Shown here: positions 18,124 through 27,561 of the stretch, in pieces
Layout: each line of letters starts with the position of its first letter
Position numbering within the stretch: the stretch's first letter is position 1
NCBI RefSeq assembly: GCF_000735355.1
Contig: NZ_JMPI01000057.1
Coordinates: 79,795 to 143,794, forward strand
Direction: 5' to 3'
Origin: Buttiauxella agrestis ATCC 33320
GTDB taxonomy: Bacteria; Pseudomonadota; Gammaproteobacteria; Enterobacterales; Enterobacteriaceae
Length of the DNA stretch: 64,000 nucleotides
Notes under the pieces: generated by a model
Seen by the model: only the letters and a program-made list of their open reading frames with translations
Databases searched by the model: none
Told to the model about the DNA's origin: nothing
Program-made: the position numbers and the translations under genes

Positions 18124-19047
18124 ATGCCCTCAATAACCTTACGCCATATCGAAATTTTCCACGCGGTGATGACAGCCGGCAATCTGACTGAAGCGGCAGG
18201 GCTGCTGCATACGTCGCAGCCGACCGTCAGCCGTGAGCTGGCGCGGTTTGAAAAGCTGATTGGCCTGCAATTATTTGAACGTAGCCGCGGGCGGTTACAT
18301 CCCACCGTGCAGGGCTTACGCTTGTTTGAAGAAGTGCAGCGCTCCTGGTATGGCCTGGACAGAATTCTGAATGCCGCCGAAAGCCTGCGTGAATTCCGCC
18401 AGGGCGAATTGTCGATTGCCTGCCTGCCGGTGTTTTCACAATCTTTTCTGCCGGTGTTAGTGCAGCCGTTTCTGGCGCGTTACCCTGAGTTGAGTCTCAA
18501 TATCGTGCCGCAGGAATCACCGCTGTTAGAAGAGTGGCTTTCTGCCCAGCGCCACGATTTAGGGTTGACCGAAAATACCGTGACGCCCGCTGGAACCGAA
18601 CGCCAGACGTTACTGACGCTAAACGAAGTCTGCGTGTTGCCCGCAAGCCATCCCCTCGCCCATAAAAAAGTGCTCACGCCGCAAGATTTTGCCGGGGAAA
18701 ACTACATCAGCCTTTCGCGCACTGACAGCTATCGCCAATTGCTGGATTCACTGTTTCAGGAACACGACGTCAAGCGGCGTATGGTGATGGAGACACACAG
18801 CGCAGCCTCGGTTTGTGCGATGGTGCGGGCCGGAGTGGGCGTGTCGATCGTCAATCCGTTGACGGCTCTGGATTACGCCTCAAGCGGCGTTGTTGCGCGA
18901 CGTTTTAGCGTGGCGGTGCCGTTTACCGTGAGCCTGATTCGCCCCCTGCACCGCCCTGCTTCCGCGCTGGTCAGCGCTTTTAGCGAGCACTTACAAACCA
19001 ATATGCAGATTTATATCGAACCGCTAAATGCGCTGCTGGATGCCTGA
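18124..19047 (+). CDS. lysR: LysR, activator of lysA
   Basis: The founding LTTR, 307 residues. The N-terminal winged helix-turn-helix (MPSITLRHIEIFHAVMTAG, then AAGLLHTSQPTVSREL) is followed by a LysR substrate domain sensing diaminopimelate. AGGAGAACGTT gives a good ribosome site. It is adjacent and divergent to lysA. The stop lies one base from the end of the convergent MFS gene, so there is no room for a separate terminator. Confidence 0.95.
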   Translation: MPSITLRHIEIFHAVMTAGNLTEAAGLLHTSQPTVSRELARFEKLIGLQLFERSRGRLHPTVQGLRLFEEVQRSWYGLDRILNAAESLREFRQGELSIACLPVFSQSFLPVLVQPFLARYPELSLNIVPQESPLLEEWLSAQRHDLGLTENTVTPAGTERQTLLTLNEVCVLPASHPLAHKKVLTPQDFAGENYISLSRTDSYRQLLDSLFQEHDVKRRMVMETHSAASVCAMVRAGVGVSIVNPLTALDYASSGVVARRFSVAVPFTVSLIRPLHRPASALVSAFSEHLQTNMQIYIEPLNALLDA

Positions 19048-19048
19048 T

Positions 19049-20215
19049 TTAGTGTTCTGTCGCCGGGTGCTGATGCCCGGTGCCATTGCTGAAGTTAATC
19101 AAGCAGATAACCAGGCCAATTACCGCAAGCCCTGCTGCCGCGACAGGAACCGCCGTCAGCCCAAAACCGTGCGCAATAACCGAGCCGCCAACCCAGGCAC
19201 CGAATGCGTTGCCAACGTTAAATGCGGCAATATTGAGCGTCGAAACTAAATTTGGCGCATCTTTGCCGTGCAGAACCACGTTGATTTGCAGCGCGGGAAC
19301 CGTCGCAAATGCCGCCATCGCCCAGAGAAACAGCGTAATTTCAGCCAACCACAGGCCGTGGCTGGTCCAGCGGAACAGCAGTGAGAAAATAGCAATCAGG
19401 CTGAAACTCAGGATCAAACTGAAAGAAACTTTCCAGTCTGCCAGGCGCCCGCCCAAAATATTCCCCACCGTCAGACCCGCACCTATCAGGAAAAGCGTCC
19501 AGCTTACGCCTTGATGAGTCACGCCCGTCACCTGCAAAAGCATTGGCGCAATGTAACTAAACAGAGCAAACATCGCGGCGGCAAAAAAGACCGTCATTGC
19601 CAGTGAAAGCCACAGTTTGCCGTTCACCAGCGCGCTGACTTCGCGTTTCAGGTTTGGCGGAGTTTCCTCCTTTTGCGATGGCAAACTGACAATCAGCGCA
19701 ATAAACGCCACCACGCCAATGATAGCCACGCCCCAGAACGTTGAGCGCCAGCCGTACAATTGCCCAAACCATGTGCCAATCGGCACGCCCAGCACGTTGG
19801 CCAACGTCAGGCCTGTGAACATCAGTGCCACCGCCGAGGCTTTGCGATTTGGTGCCACCAGGCTTGCTGCCACAACTGCGCCGATGCCAAAGAAAGCACC
19901 GTGACAAAGGGCGGTAATAATGCGAGCCAGCATCAGGAAGTGATAATTCAGCGCCAGCGCGCACAGAATGTTACCGACGATGAAAATCACCATCAGCAAG
20001 ATGAGTGAGAGTTTGCGCGGTAATTTTGCCGTGAGCAGCGCCATGATCGGTGCGCCAATTGCCACGCCAAGCGCATAGCCACTAATCAGCCATCCCGCCG
20101 CAGGAATAGAAATCGACAGATCCCCCGCTACGTCGGGCAACAGGCCCATAATAACGAACTCCGTCGTGCCGATGGCAAACGCACTCATCGCCAGCGCGAG
20201 TAAGGAAACAGGCAT
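19049..20215 (-). CDS. MFS transporter, DHA1 family (AraJ/YdhP-like)
   Basis: A 388-residue major-facilitator exporter with 12 hydrophobic segments. The motif ALAMSAFAIGTTEFVIMGLLP is the hallmark of the AraJ/YdhP/sugar-efflux DHA1 group. The start is set at the ATG at 20215, since GGAG lies 8 bases upstream and the preceding open frame has no such signal. Substrate unknown; relatives export purines, sugars or drugs. It lies in the same direction as ygeA. No dedicated regulator beyond lysR is adjacent. Confidence 0.88.
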   Translation of the reverse strand: MPVSLLALAMSAFAIGTTEFVIMGLLPDVAGDLSISIPAAGWLISGYALGVAIGAPIMALLTAKLPRKLSLILLMVIFIVGNILCALALNYHFLMLARIITALCHGAFFGIGAVVAASLVAPNRKASAVALMFTGLTLANVLGVPIGTWFGQLYGWRSTFWGVAIIGVVAFIALIVSLPSQKEETPPNLKREVSALVNGKLWLSLAMTVFFAAAMFALFSYIAPMLLQVTGVTHQGVSWTLFLIGAGLTVGNILGGRLADWKVSFSLILSFSLIAIFSLLFRWTSHGLWLAEITLFLWAMAAFATVPALQINVVLHGKDAPNLVSTLNIAAFNVGNAFGAWVGGSVIAHGFGLTAVPVAAAGLAVIGLVICLINFSNGTGHQHPATEH

Positions 20216-20301
20216 GGGATTGACTCCAGATTGCAGAAATAACAAAAGGCGGGAGAGTGAACTCAGCCGCCAGATTACTTGAAATATGAACTAAAAAAAT
20301 A

Positions 20302-20997
20302 TTACTCAGCCAACATGAAATTGACCGCATCAGCGGCGTGAATAGCCGCGGTATCGAATACAGGGAGCGGGCAATCTTGTTGATTAAGCAACAAGCCGAT
20401 TTCAGTGCAACCGAAAATCACGCCCTGCGCGCCCTGTTCCTGAAGTTGGGTAATAACTTGCTGATAATACTGCTTCGACTCGGCGGTGATTTTGCCCAGG
20501 CACAGCTCTTCAAAAATTATCTGGTTAATACGCAAACGCTGCGGTTCATCAGGGATTAAGGATTCGATACCAAACTCAGCCGTCAGGCGACCCCGGTAGA
20601 AATCCTGCTCCATGGTGTATTTCGTGCCGAGTAGCGCAACCCGATTCACGCCTTGTGCCGTAATGGCACGGCCCGTCGCATCTGCGATATGTAAAAACGG
20701 CAGCGCACACTGTGATTCAATATGATGCGCCACCTTGTGCATGGTGTTGGTACACAGCACGATGCCTTCAGCACCCGCTTTTTGCAGGCCCAGTGCCGCT
20801 TGCGCCAGCATATCCCCCGCCCGATCCCATTCACCACTGGCCTGGCAGGCTTCGATTTCATGAAAATCAACGCTGTGCAGCACGATCTTTGCGGAGTGTA
20901 AGCCCCCTAAACGGTTTTTAACCCCTTCATTAATCAGACGATAATAAGGGATAGTCGATTCCCAACTCATCCCTCCCAGCAAGCCAATTGTTTTCAT
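20302..20997 (-). CDS. ygeA: Amino-acid racemase YgeA (Asp/Glu/hydantoin racemase family)
   Basis: A 231-residue PLP-independent racemase with two catalytic cysteines, C82 (VLCTNTMH) and C197 (FGCTEIG), one in each half of the pseudo-symmetric fold. E. coli YgeA racemises several amino acids, including homoserine. The start at the ATG at 20997 gives [14 protein letters not shown], the family N-terminus; a GTG one codon upstream is less likely. In E. coli araE follows; here a pectin island takes its place. Confidence 0.94.
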   Translation of the reverse strand: MKTIGLLGGMSWESTIPYYRLINEGVKNRLGGLHSAKIVLHSVDFHEIEACQASGEWDRAGDMLAQAALGLQKAGAEGIVLCTNTMHKVAHHIESQCALPFLHIADATGRAITAQGVNRVALLGTKYTMEQDFYRGRLTAEFGIESLIPDEPQRLRINQIIFEELCLGKITAESKQYYQQVITQLQEQGAQGVIFGCTEIGLLLNQQDCPLPVFDTAAIHAADAVNFMLAE

Positions 20998-21099
20998 CAC
21001 GTTTCACCTGTTCGTATTTATTCCATTGGTTATATCAGAGAGACGACAAAACGTGAAAGCGTGATCGGCCTTACAAAACACGGGGGTGAACTATCGCAA

Positions 21100-21143
21100 T
21101 TGAACTTTTCAGGATACGATTATTTAAATGAAACAATGTTTCA
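21100..21143 (+). promoter_or_regulatory. kdgF promoter with perfect KdgR box
   Basis: -35 TTGAAC (21100-21105), a 17-bp spacer, -10 TTTAAA (21123-21128), then immediately the perfect KdgR palindrome TGAAACAATGTTTCA at 21129-21143. A repressor bound there would cover the transcription start. KdgR is the pectin-regulon repressor released by 2-keto-3-deoxygluconate. Confidence 0.82.
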
Positions 21144-21162
21144 CATAACTAAGGATCAAGAA

Positions 21163-21486
21163 ATGTTCACCTTTATTAAAGATACTCAACTGGAAGATTT
21201 AGGTGCGGGCGTGAGCCGCCGTATTCTGGCGCATGACGGTAAAATGATGGCGGTACAGGTTAATTTTGAAAAAGGCGCTATCGGCCCGATGCACAACCAC
21301 CCGCATGAACAGCTAACTTATGTGCTGTCAGGTGAATTTGAATTCACCATTGGCGAAGAAACTCATCGCGTTACCGCAGGCGACACACTGTATAAAGAAC
21401 CGCATGTGATGCACGGCTGCGTTTGCCTGGAAGCGGGTACTCTGCTTGATACCTTCACCCCAATGCGCGAAGATTTTCTGAAGTAA
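21163..21486 (+). CDS. kdgF: KdgF, cupin that linearises unsaturated uronates
   Basis: A 107-residue single-domain cupin. KdgF converts 4,5-unsaturated galacturonate (from oligogalacturonide lyase) to the linear ketone 5-keto-4-deoxyuronate, feeding KduI/KduD. Metal-ligand residues of cupin motif 1 (PMHNHPHEQ, GEFEF) and motif 2 (PHVMHG) are present. I choose the ATG at 21163, with AAGGA upstream and just after the KdgR box; earlier in-frame ATGs would put the operator inside the gene. Confidence 0.9.
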   Translation: MFTFIKDTQLEDLGAGVSRRILAHDGKMMAVQVNFEKGAIGPMHNHPHEQLTYVLSGEFEFTIGEETHRVTAGDTLYKEPHVMHGCVCLEAGTLLDTFTPMREDFLK

Positions 21487-21495
21487 CGGACAAAC

Positions 21496-21526
21496 AAAAA
21501 CGGCTTCTTTTCAGGAAGCCGTTTTT
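21496..21526. terminator. Bidirectional terminator between kdgF and fepE-like gene
   Basis: AAAAACGGCTTC / GAAGCCGTTTTT, a 12-bp stem with a seven-base loop. The A-run and T-run flank it symmetrically, so it serves both convergent genes. Confidence 0.9.
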
Positions 21527-21544
21527 GTGAAGCGAAATACGCGA

Positions 21545-22660
21545 TTAGATTTCTTCAATACGCATACGTGATGCCAAAGCCCCACGCACCAAAACCAAAC
21601 CAGATGCAACAATCACCCCCACCAATCCCGCCAGTATAATAATGAGTGCTTTACCCGGCCCGTCTTTTTTGAGTGGATATGATGGCTGCATTTGCAATTG
21701 ATAAGGCGTGAAATCAACATTGCCAAGATTAATGGATTCTAATTGGCTCAGTGCATGCTCACGGTTTTGTAGTGATGCATTCATCTGCGCAACATCTTTA
21801 ATCGACTGCTCAATCTTCAACTTCTCGGTCAGCCCTTTAGAACCAAGGGAAACAGAGTAATCAGGATCATCTTTTACCGCCTGACCGTTGCTGTATACCG
21901 GTTTTTCCAGGCCCGCAGCGTTCGCCACCTGCAATGAGTATCCCAGGCGCTCCAGGTTAACGTTATGTTGGTTCTGGAGGTTAACACGGTCGAGAGCCAA
22001 CTTATTTTTTTCAAATGCAACTTTGAGTTCGATTGCATTTTTCACATTGGTAATAACGTCTTTATTCACTTCAGCAGAAACAAAATCAATATAACTTTTC
22101 AGCAATTGCTGGGCATCATCTGCGTCAGGCGCGGTAAAGCTGAGAGTCCATGAAGTGTAGGGAAGATTTTCGCTTTTTTTAGGGTCACTGTTGTCGAGCG
22201 CCTTAAATTTTGCTGAAACATTGACGATCGCACGGTACAAGTCGCTCTTATCTACATTTGGGTTTTTCAGCAGAGTCTGTACATAAGGAGATTGAGCAAG
22301 GAATTTTTCGCGCACTTCCTGAGAATCAAATTTCTTTAAAAATTTATTATAGAGGCGACTAGCATCAAGATTGGTTTCGACACCAAGCACTGTCAAATCA
22401 ACCACCGCACGGCGTAATTCAATAATATTGCTATTTTCAGGTGGCGTGATAACCGCCTCGCTGGTCCATTTTTGTGGAAGCAGGAAACTGGCGGCCAATC
22501 CGCACAATGCGAACAGAAGCGTAATCGTGACTATCTGCTTTTTCGCGGCGTAAAGAGTCGATAATAGGCTCAATAAGTCTATCTCTTCATGCTGTGGTGC
22601 CACGAGTGGATAAGATGACGTATTTTCTAAAAGATTGGATTTCATTTCTATGGAAGACAT
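21545..22660 (-). CDS. fepE: LPS O-antigen very-long-chain length regulator FepE (Wzz family)
   Basis: A 371-residue polysaccharide co-polymerase. TM1 lies at about residues 38-58 and TM2 at about 338-360, the latter preceded by the Wzz proline-glycine motif (LQMQPSYPLKKDGPGKA). A large coiled periplasmic domain lies between them. The stretches LPQKWTSEAVITPPE and KPVYSNGQAVKDDPD are specifically FepE-like, which sets very long O-antigen chains. It is an oddity here: enclosed by pectin genes, away from any O-antigen cluster, and transcribed opposite to them. The ribosome site is poor. Confidence 0.87.
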   Translation of the reverse strand: MSSIEMKSNLLENTSSYPLVAPQHEEIDLLSLLSTLYAAKKQIVTITLLFALCGLAASFLLPQKWTSEAVITPPENSNIIELRRAVVDLTVLGVETNLDASRLYNKFLKKFDSQEVREKFLAQSPYVQTLLKNPNVDKSDLYRAIVNVSAKFKALDNSDPKKSENLPYTSWTLSFTAPDADDAQQLLKSYIDFVSAEVNKDVITNVKNAIELKVAFEKNKLALDRVNLQNQHNVNLERLGYSLQVANAAGLEKPVYSNGQAVKDDPDYSVSLGSKGLTEKLKIEQSIKDVAQMNASLQNREHALSQLESINLGNVDFTPYQLQMQPSYPLKKDGPGKALIIILAGLVGVIVASGLVLVRGALASRMRIEEI

Positions 22661-23232
22661 AACTAGCCAGTTTTTAAAATATTAAGAAAAAGACCCGCTT
22701 TCGATACTCACACCAGTGAGTGCATTACCTACGTCATATTTTTGGTAAGCAAGTAAGATTTAAACGGCGAGAAAGTAGGTATTTCTGTTCCTTATTCGTG
22801 TCATTGTCGGGGCGAATACCCACAGCAGACAACAACCCGACTAATACGTAACATTCAGATAACAAAGAAACAAATTCACACCCAAATATGAAGCCCTTCT
22901 TTGAAGCGCCATTATTAACAAGAATTGTCTGAAAGACAACCACCAACTCTTGCAGTTTTTAAATTCGCAAAAATCGTGTTCTCTTTTACCGTTCCGCTGC
23001 AAAACCTCGTTCCCTTCACATATTCAAAACAGTGTTTCGACTTTGATCACATTTCCTTCATGAATCGAATGACTCAGTTACAAATCGTAATAAGATTATT
23101 TAAAACGCTGTTTTACAAATCAGGAACCACGGTTCGGATGTTTATGAAATCTATAAAACGATATGGATAATGAGCAACTGTAACGGTGATTTAATATTTT
23201 AATATCAATCAATTACCAGGGAATGAATATGT
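22661..23232 (+). promoter_or_regulatory. Upstream region of togMNAB with KdgR-like and CRP-like sites
   Basis: A 572-bp gene-free stretch. AAACAGTGTTTC at 23027-23038 matches the 12-bp core of the KdgR box exactly. TTCGA-N6-TCACA at 23036-23051 is a partial CRP site that overlaps it. A weaker KdgR-like core AAACGCTGTTTT lies at 23103-23114. Two small inverted repeats of unknown role, TTGTCT-GAA-AGACAA (22925-22939) and ACTCAC-ACCA-GTGAGT (22706-22721), lie nearer the fepE-like gene. No open frame here has coding support. Confidence 0.65.
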
Positions 23233-24123
23233 ATGAATGAAAACAGAATGCTGGGATTGGCATGGATTTCACCCTACATAATAGGGTTGTTAGTCTTTAC
23301 TGCCTTCCCGTTTGTTTCATCTTTCTTCCTCAGTTTTACTGAGTACGATTTGATGAACCCGCCGGTATTTAACGGTATCGAGAACTATCGCTACATGTTG
23401 ACCGAAGATTCGCTCTTCTGGAAATCCATGGGTGTGACTTTTGCGTATGTGTTTTTAACCATTCCGTTAAAACTCGCATTCGCACTCGGCATCGCATTTG
23501 TTCTGAACTTTAAACTGCGCGGCATCGGTTTCTTCCGTACTGCGTATTACATTCCGTCAATTCTTGGTAGCTCTGTCGCCATTGCTGTTTTGTGGCGCGC
23601 ACTGTTTGCTATCGACGGCTTGCTGAACAGCTTTATTGGTGTGTTCGGTCTGGACCCGGTGAATTGGCTGGGTGAACCTTCACTGGCGCTGATGTCCGTT
23701 ACGCTGCTGCGTGTCTGGCAGTTCGGTTCTGCGATGGTTATCTTCCTGGCGGCACTGCAAAACGTTCCGCAATCACAGTATGAAGCCGCGATGATCGACG
23801 GTGCGTCTAAATGGCAGATGTTCATGAAAGTGACCGTGCCTTTGATTACGCCAGTCATCTTCTTCAACTTCATCATGCAGACCACGCAGGCGTTCCAGGA
23901 GTTTACCGCACCGTACATCATCACCGGTGGCGGCCCGACTCACTACACCTACTTGTTCTCGCTCTACATCTACGACACAGCGTTCAAATACTTCGATATG
24001 GGTTATGGCGCAGCACTGGCGTGGGTACTGTTCCTGGTCGTGGCGGTCTTTGCCTCCATCGCCTTTAAGTCATCGAAATACTGGGTGTTCTACTCCGCAG
24101 ATAAGGGAGGCAAAAATGGCTGA
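23233..24123 (+). CDS. togM: Oligogalacturonide ABC transporter permease TogM
   Basis: A 296-residue MalF-type permease with six membrane spans. The cytoplasmic EAA loop reads EAAMIDGASKWQMF then KVTVPLI. In Dickeya TogMNAB imports oligogalacturonides from the periplasm. The start ATG at 23233 follows a CCAGGGAA site about ten bases upstream. Its stop overlaps the start of togN by 8 bp, so the two are translationally coupled. First gene of the tog operon. Confidence 0.92.
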   Translation: MNENRMLGLAWISPYIIGLLVFTAFPFVSSFFLSFTEYDLMNPPVFNGIENYRYMLTEDSLFWKSMGVTFAYVFLTIPLKLAFALGIAFVLNFKLRGIGFFRTAYYIPSILGSSVAIAVLWRALFAIDGLLNSFIGVFGLDPVNWLGEPSLALMSVTLLRVWQFGSAMVIFLAALQNVPQSQYEAAMIDGASKWQMFMKVTVPLITPVIFFNFIMQTTQAFQEFTAPYIITGGGPTHYTYLFSLYIYDTAFKYFDMGYGAALAWVLFLVVAVFASIAFKSSKYWVFYSADKGGKNG

Positions 24124-25030
24124 TATCCAACCAAGCCAGCTAGCGGCTAAAAATGCGACGGACCTTGCAGAAGAAGAGATCGCGCAGACTTTGCGCCGTG
24201 AAAAAATCAGCCGCACCATCCGTTATATCGTGCTGATTATTGTCGGTCTGTTGATGCTCTACCCGTTGGTGTGGATGTTCTCTGCGGCGTTTAAACCGAA
24301 CCATGAGATCTTCACCACGCTCGGTCTGTGGCCGTCAAACCCAACCAGCGACGGCTTCGTCAACGGCTGGAAAACCGGTACTGAGTACACCTTTGGCCAC
24401 TACATGTGGAACACCATGCAGTATGTGATTCCCAAAGTGCTGCTGACCATTATCTCTTCAACGATTGTCGCTTACGGCTTCGCCCGTTTTGATATCCCGT
24501 TTAAGAAGTTTTGGTTTGCAACGTTGATTACCACCATGCTGCTGCCAAGCACCGTGCTGTTAATCCCGCAATACCTGATGTTCCGTGAAATGGGCATGTT
24601 GAATAGCTATCTGCCGCTGTGGCTGCCAATGGCATTCGCAACCCAGGGATTCTTTGTCTTCATGTTGATCCAGTTCCTGCGTGGCGTGCCACGTGATATG
24701 GAAGAAGCCGCGCAAATTGACGGCTGTAACTCCTTCCAGGTGCTGTGGTATGTGGTAGTGCCGATTCTGAAACCGGCCATTATCTCTGTCGCCCTGTTCC
24801 AGTTCATGTGGTCAATGAACGACTTTATCGGGCCGCTGATTTATGTGTACAGCGTAGACAAATACCCAATTGCACTGGCGCTCAAAATGTCTATCGACGT
24901 GACTGAAGGCGCTCCATGGAACGAAATTCTGGCAATGGCGAGCATCTCCATTCTGCCATCGATCATCATCTTCTTCCTGGCTCAACGCTACTTCGTACAA
25001 GGCGTGACCAGCAGCGGAATTAAAGGTTAA
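24116..25030 (+). CDS. togN: Oligogalacturonide ABC transporter permease TogN
   Basis: A 304-residue MalG-type permease. The cytoplasmic N-terminal extension (MADIQPSQLAAKNATDLAEE) precedes six spans, and the EAA motif is EAAQIDGCNSFQVL. I use the ATG at 24116, with AAGGGAGG five bases upstream. Longer open frames into togM are out-of-frame readthrough. Second gene of togMNAB. Confidence 0.92.
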   Translation: MADIQPSQLAAKNATDLAEEEIAQTLRREKISRTIRYIVLIIVGLLMLYPLVWMFSAAFKPNHEIFTTLGLWPSNPTSDGFVNGWKTGTEYTFGHYMWNTMQYVIPKVLLTIISSTIVAYGFARFDIPFKKFWFATLITTMLLPSTVLLIPQYLMFREMGMLNSYLPLWLPMAFATQGFFVFMLIQFLRGVPRDMEEAAQIDGCNSFQVLWYVVVPILKPAIISVALFQFMWSMNDFIGPLIYVYSVDKYPIALALKMSIDVTEGAPWNEILAMASISILPSIIIFFLAQRYFVQGVTSSGIKG

Positions 25031-25043
25031 GTGAGGGAATATC

Positions 25044-26171
25044 ATGGCTGAAGTTATTTTCAACAAATTGCAAAAAGTTTACTCCAACGGCTTCCAGGCG
25101 GTTCATGGTATCGACCTGAAAATTGAAGACGGTGAATTTATGGTTATCGTCGGCCCATCTGGCTGCGCGAAATCAACCACCCTGCGTATGCTGGCGGGTC
25201 TTGAAACCATCAGCGGCGGTGAAGTCAGAATCGGCGACCGCGTGGTGAACAACCTGGCTCCTAAATCTCGTGGGATTGCGATGGTGTTCCAGAACTACGC
25301 GCTCTATCCACACATGACGGTGCGCGAAAACCTGGCGTTCGGCCTGAAACTGAGCAAGCTGCCAAAACAGCAAATCGAGTCCCAGGTAAATGAAGCAGCG
25401 AAAATCCTTGAGCTGGATGAGCTGATGGACCGCCTGCCGCGTCAGCTTTCTGGCGGCCAGGCACAACGTGTGGCCGTTGGCCGTGCGATTGTGAAAAAAC
25501 CGGATGTGTTCTTATTTGACGAACCGTTATCCAACCTGGATGCCAAGCTGCGTGCGTCGATGCGTATTCGTATCTCCGACCTGCACAAACAGCTCAAGAA
25601 GAGCGGCAAACCCGCGACCACCGTTTACGTTACCCACGATCAGACCGAAGCGATGACCATGGGCGACCGTATCTGCGTGATGAAACTGGGCCACATCATG
25701 CAGGTGGATACGCCAGATAATCTTTATCACTACCCGAAAAACATGTTCGTGGCAGGCTTTATCGGTGCGCCAGAAATGAACATTCGCCCGAGCAAACTGA
25801 TCGAGAAAGAAGGCCGTCTGCAAATTAGCGTCGGCAACGATACGCTGGCATTGAACGAGCGCCAGCAGAAGCGCTGTGCGGAGTACAAAGATCAGGACAT
25901 TTTCTTCGGCATCCGTCCTGAGTTTATTTCAATCTCTGATGAACCGTTCGCTGAAAGCCATTCAAGCGGTGAAATGGTGCGTGTAGAGAATATGGGCCAC
26001 GAATTCTTCATCTACCTGAAAGTAGCTGATTTTGAAATGACCTGCCGCATCCCTTCCGATGAAGCTAAGCCAATGATTGAGAAAGGCCTTCACCGCAAGG
26101 TGTATTTCAAGTTTGACATGGAAAAATGTCATATTTTCGACGCTAAAACAGAACAAAACATCTCACTCTGA
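25044..26171 (+). CDS. togA: Oligogalacturonide ABC transporter ATPase TogA
   Basis: A 375-residue MalK/UgpC-type ATPase. Walker A is GPSGCAKST (residues about 37-45), where Ala replaces the commoner Gly; the catalytic Lys-Ser-Thr are intact. The signature LSGGQAQRVAVGRA, Walker B VFLFDEP and H-loop VTHDQTEA follow. The C-terminal TOBE/regulatory domain starts near residue 235. It energises TogMN. It lies 13 bp after togN. Confidence 0.93.
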   Translation: MAEVIFNKLQKVYSNGFQAVHGIDLKIEDGEFMVIVGPSGCAKSTTLRMLAGLETISGGEVRIGDRVVNNLAPKSRGIAMVFQNYALYPHMTVRENLAFGLKLSKLPKQQIESQVNEAAKILELDELMDRLPRQLSGGQAQRVAVGRAIVKKPDVFLFDEPLSNLDAKLRASMRIRISDLHKQLKKSGKPATTVYVTHDQTEAMTMGDRICVMKLGHIMQVDTPDNLYHYPKNMFVAGFIGAPEMNIRPSKLIEKEGRLQISVGNDTLALNERQQKRCAEYKDQDIFFGIRPEFISISDEPFAESHSSGEMVRVENMGHEFFIYLKVADFEMTCRIPSDEAKPMIEKGLHRKVYFKFDMEKCHIFDAKTEQNISL

Positions 26172-26186
26172 CAGGAGTCTATGATA

Positions 26187-27476
26187 ATGAAAAAAGTGCT
26201 GTTAAGTACCCTGATTACCTCTACCTTAGCAATGGCTGCCGGCTCTGCATTCGCGGCAGATGATGTTGATTTACGTATGTCCTGGTGGGGCGGTAATGGC
26301 CGCCATCAGGTCACACTGAAAGCGGTGGAAGAGTTCCAGAAACAACATCCGAATATTAAAGTGAAATCGGAATACACCGGTTGGGACGGCCACCTTTCGC
26401 GTCTGACTACTCAGATTGCTGGCGGTACCGAGCCTGACGTCATGCAAACGAACTGGAACTGGCTGCCCATTTTCTCTAAAACCGGCACCGGCTTCTACGA
26501 CCTGAATACCGTGAAGGGCGATTTGGATCTGGCGCAATTTGATCCGAAAGAACTGCAATCCACCACGGTTGACGGCAAGCTGAACGGGATCCCAATTTCC
26601 GTGACCGCGCGCGTGTTCTATTTCAACGACGAAACCTGGAAAAAGGCCGGCATCTCATACCCTAAAACCTGGGAAGAGTTGATGGCTGCGGGCAAAACTT
26701 TTGAAAGCAAACTGGGCAAACAGTACTTCCCGGTGGTGTTAGAACACCAGGATACGCTTTCTCTGCTGCGCTCTTACATGGTCCAGAAATACAACATTCC
26801 TGAAATCGACACGGCGAAAAAGCAGTTTGGCTACAGCAAAGAACAGTGGGTCGAGTTCTTTGGCATGTACAAAAAACTCATTGATAGCCACGTGATGCCT
26901 GACACCAAATACTATGCGTCATTTGGTAAGAGCAACATGTACGAAATGAAGCCGTGGATTGAAGGCGAATGGGCGGGGACTTACATGTGGAACTCCACCA
27001 TTAACAAGTATTCCGACAACCTGAAACCACCAGCAAAACTTGAGCTGGGTTCTTACCCAATGTTGCCAGGTGCAACTGATGCCGGTCTGTTCTTCAAACC
27101 TGCGCAGATGTTCTCAATCAGCAAAACGACTAAGCATCCAAAAGAAGCCGCGATGCTGATCAACTTCCTGCTGAACGAAAAAGCAGGCGTTGAAGCGCTG
27201 GGTCTGGAGCGTGGTGTTCCATTGAGCAAAGCAGCAGTGACACAATTAACGGCCGATGGCGTGATCAAAGATAACGACCCGGCGGTTGCGGGCCTGAAAC
27301 TGGCACAATCGCTGCCAAACAAACTGTCGACATCGCCATACTTTGACGATCCGCAGATTGTTTCGCTGTTCGGGACTTCTTTGCAGTACATCGACTATGG
27401 CCAGAAATCCGTAGAAGAAACGGCTGCTGAATTTGAACGCCAGGGTAATCGTATTCTGAAACGCGCAATGCGCTAA
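26187..27476 (+). CDS. togB: Oligogalacturonide-binding periplasmic protein TogB
   Basis: A 429-residue family-1 extracellular solute-binding protein. A Sec signal peptide of about 23 residues ends AGSAFA-ADD. The mature protein (MSWWGGNGRHQVTLKAVEEFQKQHP) is typical of TogB. The ATG at 26187 is preferred over the one at 26181 because AGGAG then sits 9 rather than 3 bases upstream. A strong terminator follows, separating it from ogl. Confidence 0.92.
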   Translation: MKKVLLSTLITSTLAMAAGSAFAADDVDLRMSWWGGNGRHQVTLKAVEEFQKQHPNIKVKSEYTGWDGHLSRLTTQIAGGTEPDVMQTNWNWLPIFSKTGTGFYDLNTVKGDLDLAQFDPKELQSTTVDGKLNGIPISVTARVFYFNDETWKKAGISYPKTWEELMAAGKTFESKLGKQYFPVVLEHQDTLSLLRSYMVQKYNIPEIDTAKKQFGYSKEQWVEFFGMYKKLIDSHVMPDTKYYASFGKSNMYEMKPWIEGEWAGTYMWNSTINKYSDNLKPPAKLELGSYPMLPGATDAGLFFKPAQMFSISKTTKHPKEAAMLINFLLNEKAGVEALGLERGVPLSKAAVTQLTADGVIKDNDPAVAGLKLAQSLPNKLSTSPYFDDPQIVSLFGTSLQYIDYGQKSVEETAAEFERQGNRILKRAMR

Positions 27477-27501
27477 TTATTCAGCCTAAGTATTGAAATT
27501 C

Positions 27502-27541
27502 ATGCCCTGCCCGTTTCATCGCGTGGCGGGGCATTTTTTTT
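27502..27541 (+). terminator. Terminator between togB and the first ogl gene
   Basis: A GC-rich stem, ATGCCC(T)GCC against GGC(G)GGGCAT with a 13-base loop, followed by nine Ts. It lies inside the presumed operon, so it may attenuate rather than abolish expression of ogl. Confidence 0.82.
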
Positions 27542-27561
27542 AGATTCTCAGGAGAATCGTT

